NCBI GenBank assembly: GCA_018000455.1
Contig: JAGNJW010000001.1
Span: 414,006 to 478,005 of the forward strand
DNA: 64,000 bases
DNA from: Acidobacteriota bacterium
GTDB lineage: Bacteria > Acidobacteriota > Vicinamibacteria > Vicinamibacterales > UBA2999
Direction of reading: 5' to 3'
The notes under the pieces were generated by a model that worked only from the letters and a program-made list of their open reading frames with translations, was not told the DNA's origin and ran no database searches. Of this stretch, positions 8,323-18,292 are shown piece by piece. The position numbers and the translations under genes were made by a program. The stretch's first letter is position 1. Each line of letters starts with the position of its first letter.

Positions 8323-9945
8323 ATGCCGCCATCAACGATTCGCGTCCAGTCGCCCGGCGGCCGCATCACCATGCACATCCTCGAGCAGGGAGAGACCGTC
8401 GTCGGCCGCGACGCCAGCGCCGGCCTGGTGCTCGACGACGCGCGGATCTCGCGGCGCCACGCCGTGCTCACGCGCACCGGCGTCGGCGTGGTGGTGGCCG
8501 ACCTCGGCAGCCGCAACGGCACGTTCCTGAACGGCACGCGCATCGAAGGCGGCGCGCGGGCACTCGCGGCGGGCGACGTCCTCAAGGTCGGCGACTTCAC
8601 GCTGGCCTTCGAGCCGCAAGACGAGATCCTCTTCGCCCAGGACCCGGCCGTGGCCGACATGCGCGCGGTGCTGCACAAGGCGCCCGATGAGGTCATCCAT
8701 TCCGGGGTCCTCGCGGCTGGTGGCGCGGCCCGCGGTGTGTCGGCCGACGGGCTGCGCGCCGAGCTCGAGAAGAAGACACGCGTGCTCGGGCTCTTCTACG
8801 AACTCAGCCGCACGCTCGGCTCGGTCTTCACCCTCGGTGACGTCTACGACAAGGTGATCGCGATCCTGTTGCAGGTCACGCCCGCCGCTCGGGTGATGAT
8901 CTACCAGAGGGTGGAGCGGGGCGAAATGCGGCACGTGGCGTCAGGCTCGCGCGACGGCGGCACGGGCAAGGCCGACCCAACGGTGCAGCCGCTGCGCGTC
9001 AGCAGGACGGTCTTCGACAACGTGGCGAAGCAGCGCGTGTCGGTGCTGCTCGTGAACTCGAGCCAGGGCACCCCGTCGGTCCCCGACAGCCTCAAGGCGC
9101 ACCAGACGCATTCCGTGATGGCGGCGCCGATCGTCGGCCGGACCGGTCTGCTCGGCGTGATCTACACCGACCAGCAGGACGTGCTGCAGACCTTCTCGCC
9201 CGACGATCTCGACCTGCTGAACGCGGTGGCCGTGCAGGCCGGCATCGCCCTCGATACGGCGCGGGCGCACGAGTCGCTGCAGCGCGAGGCCAAGGCCCGC
9301 GAGAAGTACGAGCGGTTTTTGCCGCAGCAGCTGGTCGACGACGTGATGCTCGATCCCGACAAGGAAATCCGGCCCGGCGGCACGCGCCAGATGATCACGG
9401 TGCTTTTTGCCGACCTGCGCGGTTTCACCACGCTGTCGGAAGCCAACACGCCCGAGACGGTCGTCGACCTGCTGAACCGGTTCTTCACGCTGATGAGCGA
9501 GGTGATCTTCCGCCACGGCGGCACGCTCGACAAGTACATCGGCGACGGTGTGCTGGCGCTCTTCGGCGCGCCCTATCCCACCGAACGCGATGCGGTGAAG
9601 GCGGTGCGAGCCGCCATCGATATGCAGCGCGCCGTGCAGATCTTCAACCGCGAACTCGTCGCGGCCGGCCAGGCCCAGATTGGTGTCGGCATCGGCGTCA
9701 ACACCGGATCCGCCATCGTCGGGTTCATCGGGTCGGAGGCGCGGCTCGACTACACCGCCATCGGCGACACGGTGAACACGGCGGCCCGGCTCGAACACCT
9801 GGCCAAGGCCGGCCAGATCATCATCAGCGAGCACACCATGCAGGCGCTCGACGCCAGTGTGCGCTTCACCCTGCTGGACGCCGTACAGGTCAAGGGCCGC
9901 ACGGCGAAGATGCAGATCGGGGAGGTGGTCTGGGCCCCGAAGTAG
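8323..9945 (+). CDS. FHA-GAF-class III adenylate/guanylate cyclase
   Basis: A 540-residue signalling enzyme with three domains. Residues about 5-95 form an FHA phosphothreonine-binding domain (GRDASAG, ISRRHA, GSRNGTFLNG). About 150-310 is a GAF sensor. About 350-520 is a class III nucleotide cyclase with both metal-binding aspartates, Asp364 in FADLRGF and Asp408 in GDGVLALFG, and the NTAAR transition-state motif, so it should be active in making cAMP or cGMP. An FHA domain lets it read Ser/Thr kinase output; two such kinases lie at 31-37 kb. The short helical linker before the cyclase should drive dimerisation. ATG 8323 is chosen because the FHA strand begins at once. Confidence 0.9.
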   Translation: MPPSTIRVQSPGGRITMHILEQGETVVGRDASAGLVLDDARISRRHAVLTRTGVGVVVADLGSRNGTFLNGTRIEGGARALAAGDVLKVGDFTLAFEPQDEILFAQDPAVADMRAVLHKAPDEVIHSGVLAAGGAARGVSADGLRAELEKKTRVLGLFYELSRTLGSVFTLGDVYDKVIAILLQVTPAARVMIYQRVERGEMRHVASGSRDGGTGKADPTVQPLRVSRTVFDNVAKQRVSVLLVNSSQGTPSVPDSLKAHQTHSVMAAPIVGRTGLLGVIYTDQQDVLQTFSPDDLDLLNAVAVQAGIALDTARAHESLQREAKAREKYERFLPQQLVDDVMLDPDKEIRPGGTRQMITVLFADLRGFTTLSEANTPETVVDLLNRFFTLMSEVIFRHGGTLDKYIGDGVLALFGAPYPTERDAVKAVRAAIDMQRAVQIFNRELVAAGQAQIGVGIGVNTGSAIVGFIGSEARLDYTAIGDTVNTAARLEHLAKAGQIIISEHTMQALDASVRFTLLDAVQVKGRTAKMQIGEVVWAPK

Positions 9946-9946
9946 G

Positions 9947-10423
9947 TTACTGCTTCGAAAGAGTGAGCGTGCCGGTGAGGCTTCCGGTGCATGTCGACTG
10001 GGAGTACGGCCCCTGGATCGCGGCGCTCGAGATTGCGAGCTGGGGCGCCGAGTACGAGCCGATGACCGAAGCGAACGGCCCGCTCGCACAGGCCGGCGGC
10101 GCCACGGGCGTGAGCAGGAGCGTCCCTGTCGCCCCGGTGATCGTCCCGCCGAGCGTGCCGGCTCCGTTCCTCGATGCGTCCTGGAAGGTCGCGCTCCAAG
10201 AGCCGGAGACGAGACTGCGGGAGCCATCGATCCGACGCTCATCGATCGTGAGGCGCAGCGTGCCCACCACGTTGTTCAGGTCCGTTATCGTACCGAGCCA
10301 CGTCCCGGACTGCGGCCCCGCACCCGAGGGCGCGGTGGGCGACCCGGCGCCAGAGCCGCAGGCTGCGAATGCGACGGCGCAGATGACGAGGGCGATGGGC
10401 GTAGATTGCCTGTGTGTCTTCAT
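9947..10423 (-). CDS. Small secreted lipoprotein, unknown function
   Basis: A 158-residue protein with a signal peptide and lipobox-like FAACGSG, giving an anchored lipoprotein. The mature part is Ser/Thr/Gly-rich with beta-type repeats (GTWLGTITDL, GSWSATFQD, GGTITGATG, GSLTGTLTLSKQ), a pattern seen in small acidobacterial lipoproteins with a lipocalin-like or beta-barrel fold; no family is recognised for certain. ATG 10423 overlaps the stop of the upstream PQQ propeller gene by four bases (ATGA), so the two are translationally coupled and probably work together at the envelope. Confidence 0.7.
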   Translation of the reverse strand: MKTHRQSTPIALVICAVAFAACGSGAGSPTAPSGAGPQSGTWLGTITDLNNVVGTLRLTIDERRIDGSRSLVSGSWSATFQDASRNGAGTLGGTITGATGTLLLTPVAPPACASGPFASVIGSYSAPQLAISSAAIQGPYSQSTCTGSLTGTLTLSKQ

Positions 10424-11631
10424 GGTCGACCCTTCGTCGCGGGCGTCGGCGCCTGTGTGTCGAACGCGTAGACGCCTCCCCTGGATCCGGCGACGTAGAC
10501 GCGATCGCCGGCCGGGTCGGGCGCCCAGATCATACCGACGGTGAAGCCGCCGACGCGCCAGCGCTCGTCGCCCGTGGCGACGTCCAGCGCCAGCACGAAG
10601 CCCCCGAAGAACGGCACGTAGACGAGGGCCTCGTCGGCGGCGAGGGTGAAGGAGGTCGAGCCCCAGGGGCCGGCGTCGTGCTCCCACGCGAGGGCGCGAG
10701 TTTCGATGTCGTAGGCGACGATCTTGCCGGTGGCCGACCCGGCCACGATGAGGCGCCCCGTCCGCACGAGCGCCCGATGATCGAGGTCCGTCGCCGTGAT
10801 GTAGCCGGCAAACGGTCCGTCCAGGCGCGGCAGCGTCCAGCGGATCGCACCGGTCTCGACGTCGAACGCGTAGACATTGCCGTCACCTGCCGAACCGAAG
10901 ACGAGGTCACCTGCCAGCACCGGGCCGCCCGCCCGGTTGACGTGACGCCACGGCTCGGAGGGCTTCGGGAACGCGGTGTTCCACGCCAGCCGCCCGGTCG
11001 AGGCGTCGAGCGCCGCCAGGCCGCCGGTGTTCGGGTTGTCGTAGACCGAATAGCCCACCACGACCCGCGCCCCCGCGATCTCGGGCGCGAACACCGACGC
11101 CATCGGCCTGTCGGCCACCCGCGTCGCCCAGCGCAGGCGGCCGGTGCCGGCATCGACGGCATAGACGTGCCCGGTGACCGAACCGGCGTAGACCGTGTCG
11201 TCGCGTGCGGCGCCCAGGAAGAGGCCCGGCCCATCGCCGCCGTCGGCCTGGAAAGTCCACCGCCGGGCCCCGCTACGCTTGTCGAAGGCCACGATGTCCC
11301 AATCGCCCGCGATCACGAGATCGCCTGACAGCACCAGGTTCGTGCCGGACGTGGTGAGGCCGAAGATCGCATCCGAACTGGTGACGCCCGTACCGCTGCG
11401 CCACTTGAGGATGCCGTCGTCGGCGGCCAGCGCGATCACCTCCCGGTTTTTGTCGAGCACGTAGACGGTGTCGGCGTCGTGGGTCGGTGTGCCCACGGCC
11501 GCCCCCGGCAAACGCCAGAGGCTTCGCGGCGGCGATGTCGGCGGCGGCATCGACGGCTGCGCGTGGAGCTGCCGCGGGACGAGGCTGCACGCGATCGTGA
11601 CGGCGAGAGCGAAGGTGCGGCGAGTGAGCAT
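10420..11631 (-). CDS. Secreted PQQ-like (BamB-type) beta-propeller protein
   Basis: A 403-residue exported protein. The N-terminal 25 residues are a signal peptide ending at LHAQ. The rest is an eight-bladed-type propeller built of PQQ repeats, with recurrent blades such as DTVYVLDKNREVIALAADDG, YAVDAGTGRLRW, AALDASTGRLAW and YAFDVETGAIRW. It lacks the catalytic domain of quinoprotein dehydrogenases, so a binding or scaffold role like BamB is more likely than redox catalysis. Its stop overlaps the start of the downstream lipoprotein by four bases. Confidence 0.8.
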   Translation of the reverse strand: MLTRRTFALAVTIACSLVPRQLHAQPSMPPPTSPPRSLWRLPGAAVGTPTHDADTVYVLDKNREVIALAADDGILKWRSGTGVTSSDAIFGLTTSGTNLVLSGDLVIAGDWDIVAFDKRSGARRWTFQADGGDGPGLFLGAARDDTVYAGSVTGHVYAVDAGTGRLRWATRVADRPMASVFAPEIAGARVVVGYSVYDNPNTGGLAALDASTGRLAWNTAFPKPSEPWRHVNRAGGPVLAGDLVFGSAGDGNVYAFDVETGAIRWTLPRLDGPFAGYITATDLDHRALVRTGRLIVAGSATGKIVAYDIETRALAWEHDAGPWGSTSFTLAADEALVYVPFFGGFVLALDVATGDERWRVGGFTVGMIWAPDPAGDRVYVAGSRGGVYAFDTQAPTPATKGRP

Positions 11632-11692
11632 GGGCGTGTCCTCGGGATGATCGACGGGCGGCGGTCCGGACGCCGCCGCCTGTCAGCCGTCG

Positions 11693-13147
11693 CTATGGGT
11701 TGCTGCTCCCGGTCCACCACACGCCCACGCCCGCCGGGTCGTGCACCATGGCATGGCCCCCGTCGTGCACACGGAGATAGGCGCCGGGCGCGAACGTGCC
11801 GCTCGCCCAGCGCGGGACATCCGCGGCGTCGTAAACGACGAAGTTACCGTCGGTCTGCAGTTCGGCCCGTCCGGCGCTGAAGCCATCGGTGTCGGAGGCC
11901 CACAGGACCAGGCCTCCGGTGCCGTACAGCACGAGGTTGCCGTCGGGCTGATAGCGCAGTGCGACACCACCACCCGGCGAGAGAACCTCCTGGTCCGGGT
12001 ACAAGCGCATCCCGGCCGTCAGCGTCCCTGGACCGCTGCCCGAGCCGCCGGTCGGGGGCGGCGGCGGCGCCGAGGCGCGCGTCGTGACACCCATGATGCC
12101 GGTGAGCACCGAGGCGATCTCGCGATCGCTGCGGTCGGCTTCCTCCTTGTGCGCCGGCCCCGTCACGCCGAAATTCACGGCCCCGGGGTACGACTGACTG
12201 ACTACCGACACGATGCCGTCGTGGGGAATCCGGCACTGCCGGTCGTCGGTCACCGCCCAGCACCAGAGCGGATCGAGTTCGCGAATGGCGCCGGCGAGGT
12301 TGCGCAGCCGTGCCGCAAACGATCGGGCCGGCATGTTCAGCGGCCCGTAGCGCTGTTCGATATAGGCCGCGGTGTACTCGAACGTCGGTGGCAGGGTCAG
12401 CATGGCTCCCCAGGCCCAGTCGCGCTGGCTCGGCGCCAGCCCGACGGCCACGCCCGCGCGCCAGTACTGGTCGGCGGCGAAGGTCAGGCCGACCCGGCTG
12501 CGAACCGCGGCGGCTTCCCGGGCGAGATTGCCCGCACCGTTGAGCCCGAGCAGGTAGGCCGAGCCCGGCACGAGCTGTGGTGCGACCGGCACGTAGTTCA
12601 TCACGGCGGTCGTGGCTCCGAGTCCGACGGCCGTGCCCCAGGAGAGTTGCAGGGCGGCGGCGTAGGAGCTGCGGAGAGCGACGTAGATCCACTCGAACTC
12701 GGTGCCCGTGCCGAAGGCCGTCGCCAGCCCCACCAGGTTGTAGAGCGTGTAGTTGAAGCCGATGACGTCGAGTCCCCGCTGCGCGAGGAGCGACCCGGCA
12801 TGGGGGGTGCCCAGCGTGAGGATGCCGAAGAGTGGTTTCGAGCGGTTCCACTGACGCGACACGATGCCGCCCTGACTGTGGGCGACCGCGATGGTCGACG
12901 CCGGCAGTGCCCCCGCGGCCCGGTCCATCGCTGCCGCCTGCGTCTCCATCGACTCGCGCCACGGCAGATCGACGCCGTGGGGTGCGATTCGCAGCGTGGC
13001 CGCCAGCCGCGCCGCGGCCGCCTGCCAGGTCTGCTGACTGCTGGCGAACCCGTGGACGAACACGACCGGCGTGTCCTGCCCAGCGGCAGCCGTCGCCACG
13101 CCGATGAGCATCACGCCCGCCAGCATCACGCGCCTGGCGGCGGTCAT
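11693..13147 (-). CDS. Secreted alpha/beta-hydrolase (lipase-like) with C-terminal bulb-type lectin domain
   Basis: A 484-residue exported enzyme. After a signal peptide (cut near AAAGQ) the hydrolase begins with VVFVHGFASSQQTW, the oxyanion-hole region, and the nucleophile Ser91 is in AHSQGG, a lipase/PGAP1-like elbow. A Pro/Gly-rich linker at about 355-375 leads to a B-lectin domain with the mannose-binding signature QPDGNLVLY and a degenerate second repeat, QTDGNFVVY. The lectin should tether the esterase to a glycan or lipid-linked mannose. It overlaps its upstream partner by four bases, so the two form one operon. Confidence 0.85.
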   Translation of the reverse strand: MTAARRVMLAGVMLIGVATAAAGQDTPVVFVHGFASSQQTWQAAAARLAATLRIAPHGVDLPWRESMETQAAAMDRAAGALPASTIAVAHSQGGIVSRQWNRSKPLFGILTLGTPHAGSLLAQRGLDVIGFNYTLYNLVGLATAFGTGTEFEWIYVALRSSYAAALQLSWGTAVGLGATTAVMNYVPVAPQLVPGSAYLLGLNGAGNLAREAAAVRSRVGLTFAADQYWRAGVAVGLAPSQRDWAWGAMLTLPPTFEYTAAYIEQRYGPLNMPARSFAARLRNLAGAIRELDPLWCWAVTDDRQCRIPHDGIVSVVSQSYPGAVNFGVTGPAHKEEADRSDREIASVLTGIMGVTTRASAPPPPPTGGSGSGPGTLTAGMRLYPDQEVLSPGGGVALRYQPDGNLVLYGTGGLVLWASDTDGFSAGRAELQTDGNFVVYDAADVPRWASGTFAPGAYLRVHDGGHAMVHDPAGVGVWWTGSSNP

Positions 13148-13908
13148 CGCGCACCTCCGCTGGTCCGGATGTCGTCGAGCGCGGTGACCGACAGCAGGCG
13201 TTGCGGTCGCTGACCCGCCACCAGCGTCTGCGCCGATGAGTGGTGCCGCACCCAGCCCTTGCCAGGCACCGCGACATACGAGAACGCATGATGTTCGGTC
13301 AGCACGCCGTCTTTCACCACGCTGAGTTCCGCGGGCAGGAGCGTCTCGGCCGACACCAGCACTTCTTCAACTGCGGCGCGCCGGCGTGCGACGTAGCGCA
13401 GGAGGCCGCGTAGCCGGCCCTGCGGGCGGCCGTAGGCACGCTCGAGGGCCTGACGCCGCTCGTCGGTGCGCGAGGCCTCGGCGAGGAACGACTCGCTGGC
13501 GCCGGGCGCCCCGGGGAAGGTGGCCTCGCCTGGCAGAGCCAGGCGTGTGCCGTCCGGGGCCCGTAGCTCAAGGGTCCCCCGCGACAGGTCTCCCTCGACC
13601 ACGATCCCGGCATACGGATCGGCCATCGGTCCGATCCGCGGGCCCGGCGCGGTGCCGAGCATGGTCATCTTCAGCCGCCCGTCGCGGTACTGCGCCACGG
13701 CGTAACGCGAGGTCGGCAGTTCGCGCACCAGTGCGCCCTCCTCGGTCAGCAGCGCGCGTGTCACCGTGACCGTCGCGCTGAGTTGCGCGCCATCGACCGG
13801 AGCGGCCGTGGCGAGCTGTCCGTCTGCGCCCGCCGAGGCCACCCACCCCATCAACATCGCGACCGTGGCCGCCAACCCCGATGTCATTCCGTATCCCATG
13901 CGTGCCAT
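13144..13908 (-). CDS. Secreted hypothetical protein coupled to the lipase-lectin
   Basis: A 254-residue protein with an N-terminal signal peptide (MARMGYGMTSGLAATVAMLM, cut near ASAGA). The mature part is mostly beta with a helical Arg-rich section (about 155-195); no known domain is recognised. Its last codon overlaps the start of the lipase gene (ATGA), so the two proteins are made in step; it could be a chaperone, modulator or co-secreted partner of the lipase, which is inference from position. ATG 13908 is preferred over a far-upstream start because the signal peptide begins there. Confidence 0.65.
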   Translation of the reverse strand: MARMGYGMTSGLAATVAMLMGWVASAGADGQLATAAPVDGAQLSATVTVTRALLTEEGALVRELPTSRYAVAQYRDGRLKMTMLGTAPGPRIGPMADPYAGIVVEGDLSRGTLELRAPDGTRLALPGEATFPGAPGASESFLAEASRTDERRQALERAYGRPQGRLRGLLRYVARRRAAVEEVLVSAETLLPAELSVVKDGVLTEHHAFSYVAVPGKGWVRHHSSAQTLVAGQRPQRLLSVTALDDIRTSGGAR

Positions 13909-14229
13909 CACTCCCTCGCTTCCCGACCTCGGGTGTTCTGCCTCCTTGCCGCGCGGCAGCGTGCCAGTGACGTGATCGCGTGGTGCCGCGGACGTCCCGC
14001 CAAGGAGCAAGTGGCGCGCCAGTGGCCGTCTGCCCGGCGGAAGGGGCCGGAGTCGGGGATAACGCGCTGGTTTTCGCAGGTTCGTCGGCGCCGACTTGAA
14101 AGCCGGCGCCGGCACCGGAGCCGCGGGTAGGGCAGTTGCTTCCCATCCGGGTAGTCGCTACTCGCGCCACACGCGCCGCGAGGGGTACAATCAGAGGTTG
14201 GAGTTCGGCCCGAAATCGCGGCCGGCGCT

Positions 14230-17106
14230 ATGCCTCACGATTCGATCGCAGTACGCGGCGCACGCGTCCACAACCTCAAGAACATCGACGTCGATCTGCC
14301 GCGCGACCAGCTGGTGGTGGTGACGGGGCTGTCGGGATCCGGGAAGTCGTCGCTCGCCTTCGACACGCTCTACGCCGAAGGACAGCGGCGCTATGTCGAG
14401 TCACTGTCGGCTTACGCCCGCCAGTTCCTGGAGCAGATGGAGAAGCCGGACGTCGATCTCATCGACGGGCTGTCTCCGGCAATCTCGATCGAGCAGAAGA
14501 CCACCGGCGCCAACCCGAGGTCCACGGTCGGCACGGTTACCGAGATCTACGACTACCTGCGGCTCTTCTTCGCCAATGCCGGCGTCCCGCACTGCCCGCA
14601 GTGCGAACGCGAGATTTCGTCTCAGACGCTCGAGCGGATCATCGATCTGGTCATGACCTATCCGCAGGACAGCCGGATCAACGTCCTGGCCCCCATCGTG
14701 CGCGGCCGCAAGGGCGAGTTCAAGAAGGAGCTGCAGGCGATTGTCGCGCGTGGCTTCACCAAGGCGCGCATCGACGGACAGTACAAGAGCCTCGAGGACG
14801 ACCTCGCGCTCAACCGCCGCAAGAACCACACGATCGATGTCGTCATCGATCGGCTGATCGTGCGGTCGGGGATCGAGCGTCGCCTGACGGAATCGGTGCA
14901 GACGGCCCTCGACCTGGCCGACGGCGTGGTCGTCATCAACGCGCTCGACAGCGGCGACCGGCTGTTCTCGCGCAATCTGGCGTGCGTGGTCTGCGGCATC
15001 AGCGTGCCCGAGATGTCGCCGCGGGCTTTCTCGTTCAACTCGCCGCACGGCGCCTGCCCGGCCTGCCAGGGGCTCGGCGCGACGTGGGACTTCGACCCGG
15101 CGAGGGTCGTGCCCGATGACGGCAAGTCGCTCAGCGAGGGCGCCATCGCGCCGTGGTCGCGCGGCGACAAGAAGATGGTGCGCGCGGCCATCGACGCCAT
15201 CGCCTCGCACTGGGGCATCGACCCGTCCGTGCCTTTCGCGAAACTCCCGAAGAAGCAGCGTGAGCTGCTGCTCTACGGGCCCGGCGTATCGGCGAAGGCC
15301 GACGAGGCGGCGCCGGTGACCAGCCGCCGCCGCAAGACGGCGAAGGATGTCGAGCCCTACGGCAAGGATTTCGAAGGCGTGCTCCCGAACCTGCGCCGGC
15401 GCTTCGACGATGCGGCGTGGGAGCAGCAGTCGGAGCTCGACAACTACCGGGCGCTGCGCGATTGCCACGAGTGCCATGGCGGACGGCTGCGTGCCGAAAG
15501 CCGCGCCGTGCGCCTCAAGGGCCGGTCGTTACCCGAGGTCGTGGCGCTGCCGGTGAGCGACGCGCGCGACCTCTTCGACACGATGACGCTCACCGACCGC
15601 GAGACGATCATCGCCGGACGCATCCTGAAGGAGATCCGCGAGCGGCTCAGCTTCCTCGATGAAGTGGGCGTGGGGTACCTGACGCTCGGCAGGAGCGCCG
15701 CCACGCTTTCGGGCGGCGAGGCGCAGCGGATCCGGCTCGCCACCCAGATCGGCTCCAACCTGACCGGGGTGCTGTACGTGCTCGACGAACCGTCCATCGG
15801 CCTGCACCAGAGGGACAATCGCCGCCTGCTGGCCACGCTGGCCCGGTTGCGCGACCTCGGCAACACGGTCGTCGTCGTCGAACACGACGAAGAGACCATC
15901 CGCACCGCCGACTACGTCGTGGACCTCGGGCCCGGGGCCGGCGAGCACGGGGGACAGGTGATGTTCCAGGGGCCGCCGGAGCAGCTCATCGAAGCACCTG
16001 CCTCGCTGACGGGGCAGTACCTCAGTGGCGCGCGCGCCATCCAGACGCCAGCCACGCGTCGCACGCCCGGCACGTCCGAGATCGTCGTCAGGGGCGCCCG
16101 GGCCAACAACCTCAAGGACATCGACGTCAGGATTCCGCTCGGCCTGTTCGTGGCCGTCACCGGCGTGAGCGGGTCGGGGAAGAGCACACTCGTCAACGAC
16201 ATCCTCTACAAGGCGCTGGCCAAGCAGATCTACCGGTCCACCGACGAGCCCGGCCCTCACAAGGTGGTCGAGGGCGTGCATCAGGTCGACAAGGTCATCG
16301 AAATCGATCAGTCACCGATCGGCCGAACACCGCGCTCGAATCCGGCCACCTACACCGGGCTCTTCTCGTTCATCCGCGATCTGTTCGCCATGGTGCCCGA
16401 GGCCAAGGCCCGCGGCTACCGGCCCGGCCGCTTCTCGTTCAACGTCAAAGGCGGACGCTGCGAGGCCTGCCAGGGCGACGGCGTCATCGCCATCGAGATG
16501 CACTTCCTGCCCAACGTCTTCGTGACCTGCGAGCAGTGCAAGGGCCGGCGCTACAACCGTGAAACGCTCGACGTGAAGTATCGCGGCAAGTCGATCGCCG
16601 AGGTGCTCGATCTCACCGTCAGCCAGGCGCTGCCGCTGCTCGAGAACTTCCCGCTCATTGCCAACAAGCTGCGCACGCTCGAGAGCGTCGGGCTCGGCTA
16701 CGTGACCCTCGGCCAGTCGGCGACGACGCTCTCTGGCGGCGAAGCGCAGCGCGTGAAGCTCTCGAAGGAGCTGTCGAAGCGCGGCACCGGCAAGACGCTC
16801 TACATCCTCGACGAGCCCACGACGGGGCTGCATTTCGAAGACGTGTACAAGCTGCTCGACGTGCTGAACCGGCTGGTCGACCAGGGCAACACCGTGCTCG
16901 TCATCGAGCACAACCTCGACGTCATCCGTTCGGCCGACTGGATCATCGACCTCGGGCCGGATGGGGGAGGGGCGGGCGGCCGGCTGGTGGCCCAGGGCAC
17001 ACCCGAAGCGGTGGCCAAGGTGAAGGCCTCCTACACCGGCCGGTTCCTGGCCGACGCGTTGCGCAGGCGACAGCATGGTGTGTCAAATCAACCACAGGTG
17101 TGGTGA
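14230..17106 (+). CDS. uvrA: Excinuclease ABC subunit A
   Basis: The 958-residue damage-recognition ATPase of nucleotide excision repair. It has two ABC modules, each with Walker A (GLSGSGKSS near residue 33; GVSGSGKST in the second half) and signature LSGGEAQR, separated by long insertions. The zinc modules are visible as CPQC, CVVC with CPAC, and CEAC with CEQC. The length matches UvrA proteins (E. coli 940). A TACAAT box lies 38 bases before the ATG. The end of the gene lies inside a hairpin (17091-17119) that precedes lpxC. No SOS-box could be identified because the LexA site of this lineage is unknown to me. Confidence 0.97.
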   Translation: MPHDSIAVRGARVHNLKNIDVDLPRDQLVVVTGLSGSGKSSLAFDTLYAEGQRRYVESLSAYARQFLEQMEKPDVDLIDGLSPAISIEQKTTGANPRSTVGTVTEIYDYLRLFFANAGVPHCPQCEREISSQTLERIIDLVMTYPQDSRINVLAPIVRGRKGEFKKELQAIVARGFTKARIDGQYKSLEDDLALNRRKNHTIDVVIDRLIVRSGIERRLTESVQTALDLADGVVVINALDSGDRLFSRNLACVVCGISVPEMSPRAFSFNSPHGACPACQGLGATWDFDPARVVPDDGKSLSEGAIAPWSRGDKKMVRAAIDAIASHWGIDPSVPFAKLPKKQRELLLYGPGVSAKADEAAPVTSRRRKTAKDVEPYGKDFEGVLPNLRRRFDDAAWEQQSELDNYRALRDCHECHGGRLRAESRAVRLKGRSLPEVVALPVSDARDLFDTMTLTDRETIIAGRILKEIRERLSFLDEVGVGYLTLGRSAATLSGGEAQRIRLATQIGSNLTGVLYVLDEPSIGLHQRDNRRLLATLARLRDLGNTVVVVEHDEETIRTADYVVDLGPGAGEHGGQVMFQGPPEQLIEAPASLTGQYLSGARAIQTPATRRTPGTSEIVVRGARANNLKDIDVRIPLGLFVAVTGVSGSGKSTLVNDILYKALAKQIYRSTDEPGPHKVVEGVHQVDKVIEIDQSPIGRTPRSNPATYTGLFSFIRDLFAMVPEAKARGYRPGRFSFNVKGGRCEACQGDGVIAIEMHFLPNVFVTCEQCKGRRYNRETLDVKYRGKSIAEVLDLTVSQALPLLENFPLIANKLRTLESVGLGYVTLGQSATTLSGGEAQRVKLSKELSKRGTGKTLYILDEPTTGLHFEDVYKLLDVLNRLVDQGNTVLVIEHNLDVIRSADWIIDLGPDGGGAGGRLVAQGTPEAVAKVKASYTGRFLADALRRRQHGVSNQPQVW

Positions 17107-17119
17107 TTACCACTGTGGT
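17091..17119 (+). terminator. Bulged hairpin over the uvrA stop codon
   Basis: ACCACAG with TGGT (three-base GTG bulge between them) pairs with ACCACTGTGGT across a GATT loop; the TGA stop of uvrA lies in it. A second short palindrome, GTGTGGCCACAC, follows at 17121-17132. There is no U-tract, so it may be a pause, a weak terminator or an operator rather than a classic terminator. Confidence 0.4.
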
Positions 17120-17210
17120 CGTGTGGCCACACCGGGTGCGGGTTCGGGGTGACTGAAATATGTCAAGTTGTTGTTATGTATGGACTTAAGTTCAGTCTTC
17201 GGCCTGCGAA

Positions 17211-18158
17211 ATGTCGGGCATCTGGTTTGCTTTGACACAACCCGGTAGTTCGTTTGTGAATATCGCTTTTCAGCAGACGCTTCGGCGTCAGGTATCGTGC
17301 GCGGGGATCGGCCTGCACTCGGGCTCCAAGGTGAGCCTGACGCTCAAGCCGGCCGTCGCGGGCACCGGCGTGGTGTTCCGGCGTGCCGACCTCGGCATCG
17401 ACATTCCCGCCAATATCGACCACGTCACCGCCATCAACTACGCGACGGTGCTCGGCAAGGACGGCGCCACGGTGGAAACCGTGGAGCACCTGCTGGCGGC
17501 GCTCGTCAGCGCCGGCGTCGACAACGTCATCATCGAGCTCACGCAGCGCGAAGTGCCGATCATGGACGGCAGTTCGGCGCCGTTCCTCTTCCTCATCCAG
17601 GAAGCCGGCCTCAAGAAGCAGTCGGCGGCGCGCGGCTACCTCAAGGTGCTGCGGCCGGTCACCGTGGCCAGCGGCGACAAGCACATCGCCATCTACCCCT
17701 CCGACCACTTCAAGGTCAGCTACACGATCAGCTTCGAGCATCCGATGCTGCGCCACCAGTCGCGCACCACGCGGATCACCGAACAGACCTTCAACGACGA
17801 CATCGCCCCGGCGCGCACCTTCGGCTTCCTGAAGGAAGTGGAGTGGATGCGGCAGCAGGGCCTGGCCCTCGGCGGCTCGCTCGACAACGCCATCGTCATC
17901 GGCGACACCGGCCCGCTCAACGTGCTGCGCTTCGACGACGAGTTCGTGCGCCACAAGATCCTCGACGCGGTCGGCGATCTGGCGCTCCTCGGGCGTCCGG
18001 TGCTCGGTCACGTCGTGGCCCATCGTGCGGGTCATGCGCTGCACACGCAGCTGGCCAAACAGCTTCTCTCGGAAGCGGATGCCTGGACCGTCATCGAGAA
18101 CGTCGCCGCGGCGGCGGCCGAACCCGATGCCGTGCCGGTGGCCGCCCGCGCCCGCTGA
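17211..18158 (+). CDS. lpxC: UDP-3-O-acyl-N-acetylglucosamine deacetylase
   Basis: The committed zinc enzyme of lipid A synthesis. Family motifs are all present: GIGLHSG, VEHLLAALVSAGVDN with the first zinc histidine, IMDGSSAPFL, the active-site lid region, RHKILDAVGDLALLG and HRAGHALHTQL with the catalytic histidine. It shows the cell makes lipopolysaccharide. The annotated ATG gives 315 residues; an in-frame GTG at 17256 would give 300 and sits closer to where most LpxC proteins begin (QTLRRQVSC), so the first 15 residues are uncertain. A strong terminator follows at 18184. Confidence 0.95.
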   Translation: MSGIWFALTQPGSSFVNIAFQQTLRRQVSCAGIGLHSGSKVSLTLKPAVAGTGVVFRRADLGIDIPANIDHVTAINYATVLGKDGATVETVEHLLAALVSAGVDNVIIELTQREVPIMDGSSAPFLFLIQEAGLKKQSAARGYLKVLRPVTVASGDKHIAIYPSDHFKVSYTISFEHPMLRHQSRTTRITEQTFNDDIAPARTFGFLKEVEWMRQQGLALGGSLDNAIVIGDTGPLNVLRFDDEFVRHKILDAVGDLALLGRPVLGHVVAHRAGHALHTQLAKQLLSEADAWTVIENVAAAAAEPDAVPVAARAR

Positions 18159-18183
18159 ACGTCCCGTCACGACCTCCATTGCC

Positions 18184-18215
18184 ACGGCCGCGGCCATCCC
18201 CGCGGCCGTTTCTTT
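18184..18215 (+). terminator. Intrinsic terminator after lpxC
   Basis: A perfect 10-bp stem (ACGGCCGCGG and CCGCGGCCGT) with a six-base loop CCATCC, followed by a T-rich run TTCTTTG. It lies 25 bases after the lpxC stop. Confidence 0.85.
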
Positions 18216-18292
18216 GTACCGCGCCTTCGATCGCGTCCACCGGCTGCGGGCTTTCGCGATAGCATGCGCATCACGCGCCCTGCAGCGTCACG

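Noticed and set aside
17232..17237. TTGACA inside the first codons of lpxC
   Set aside because: The -10 position holds only a weak GAATAT at 20 bases spacing and no start codon follows it.
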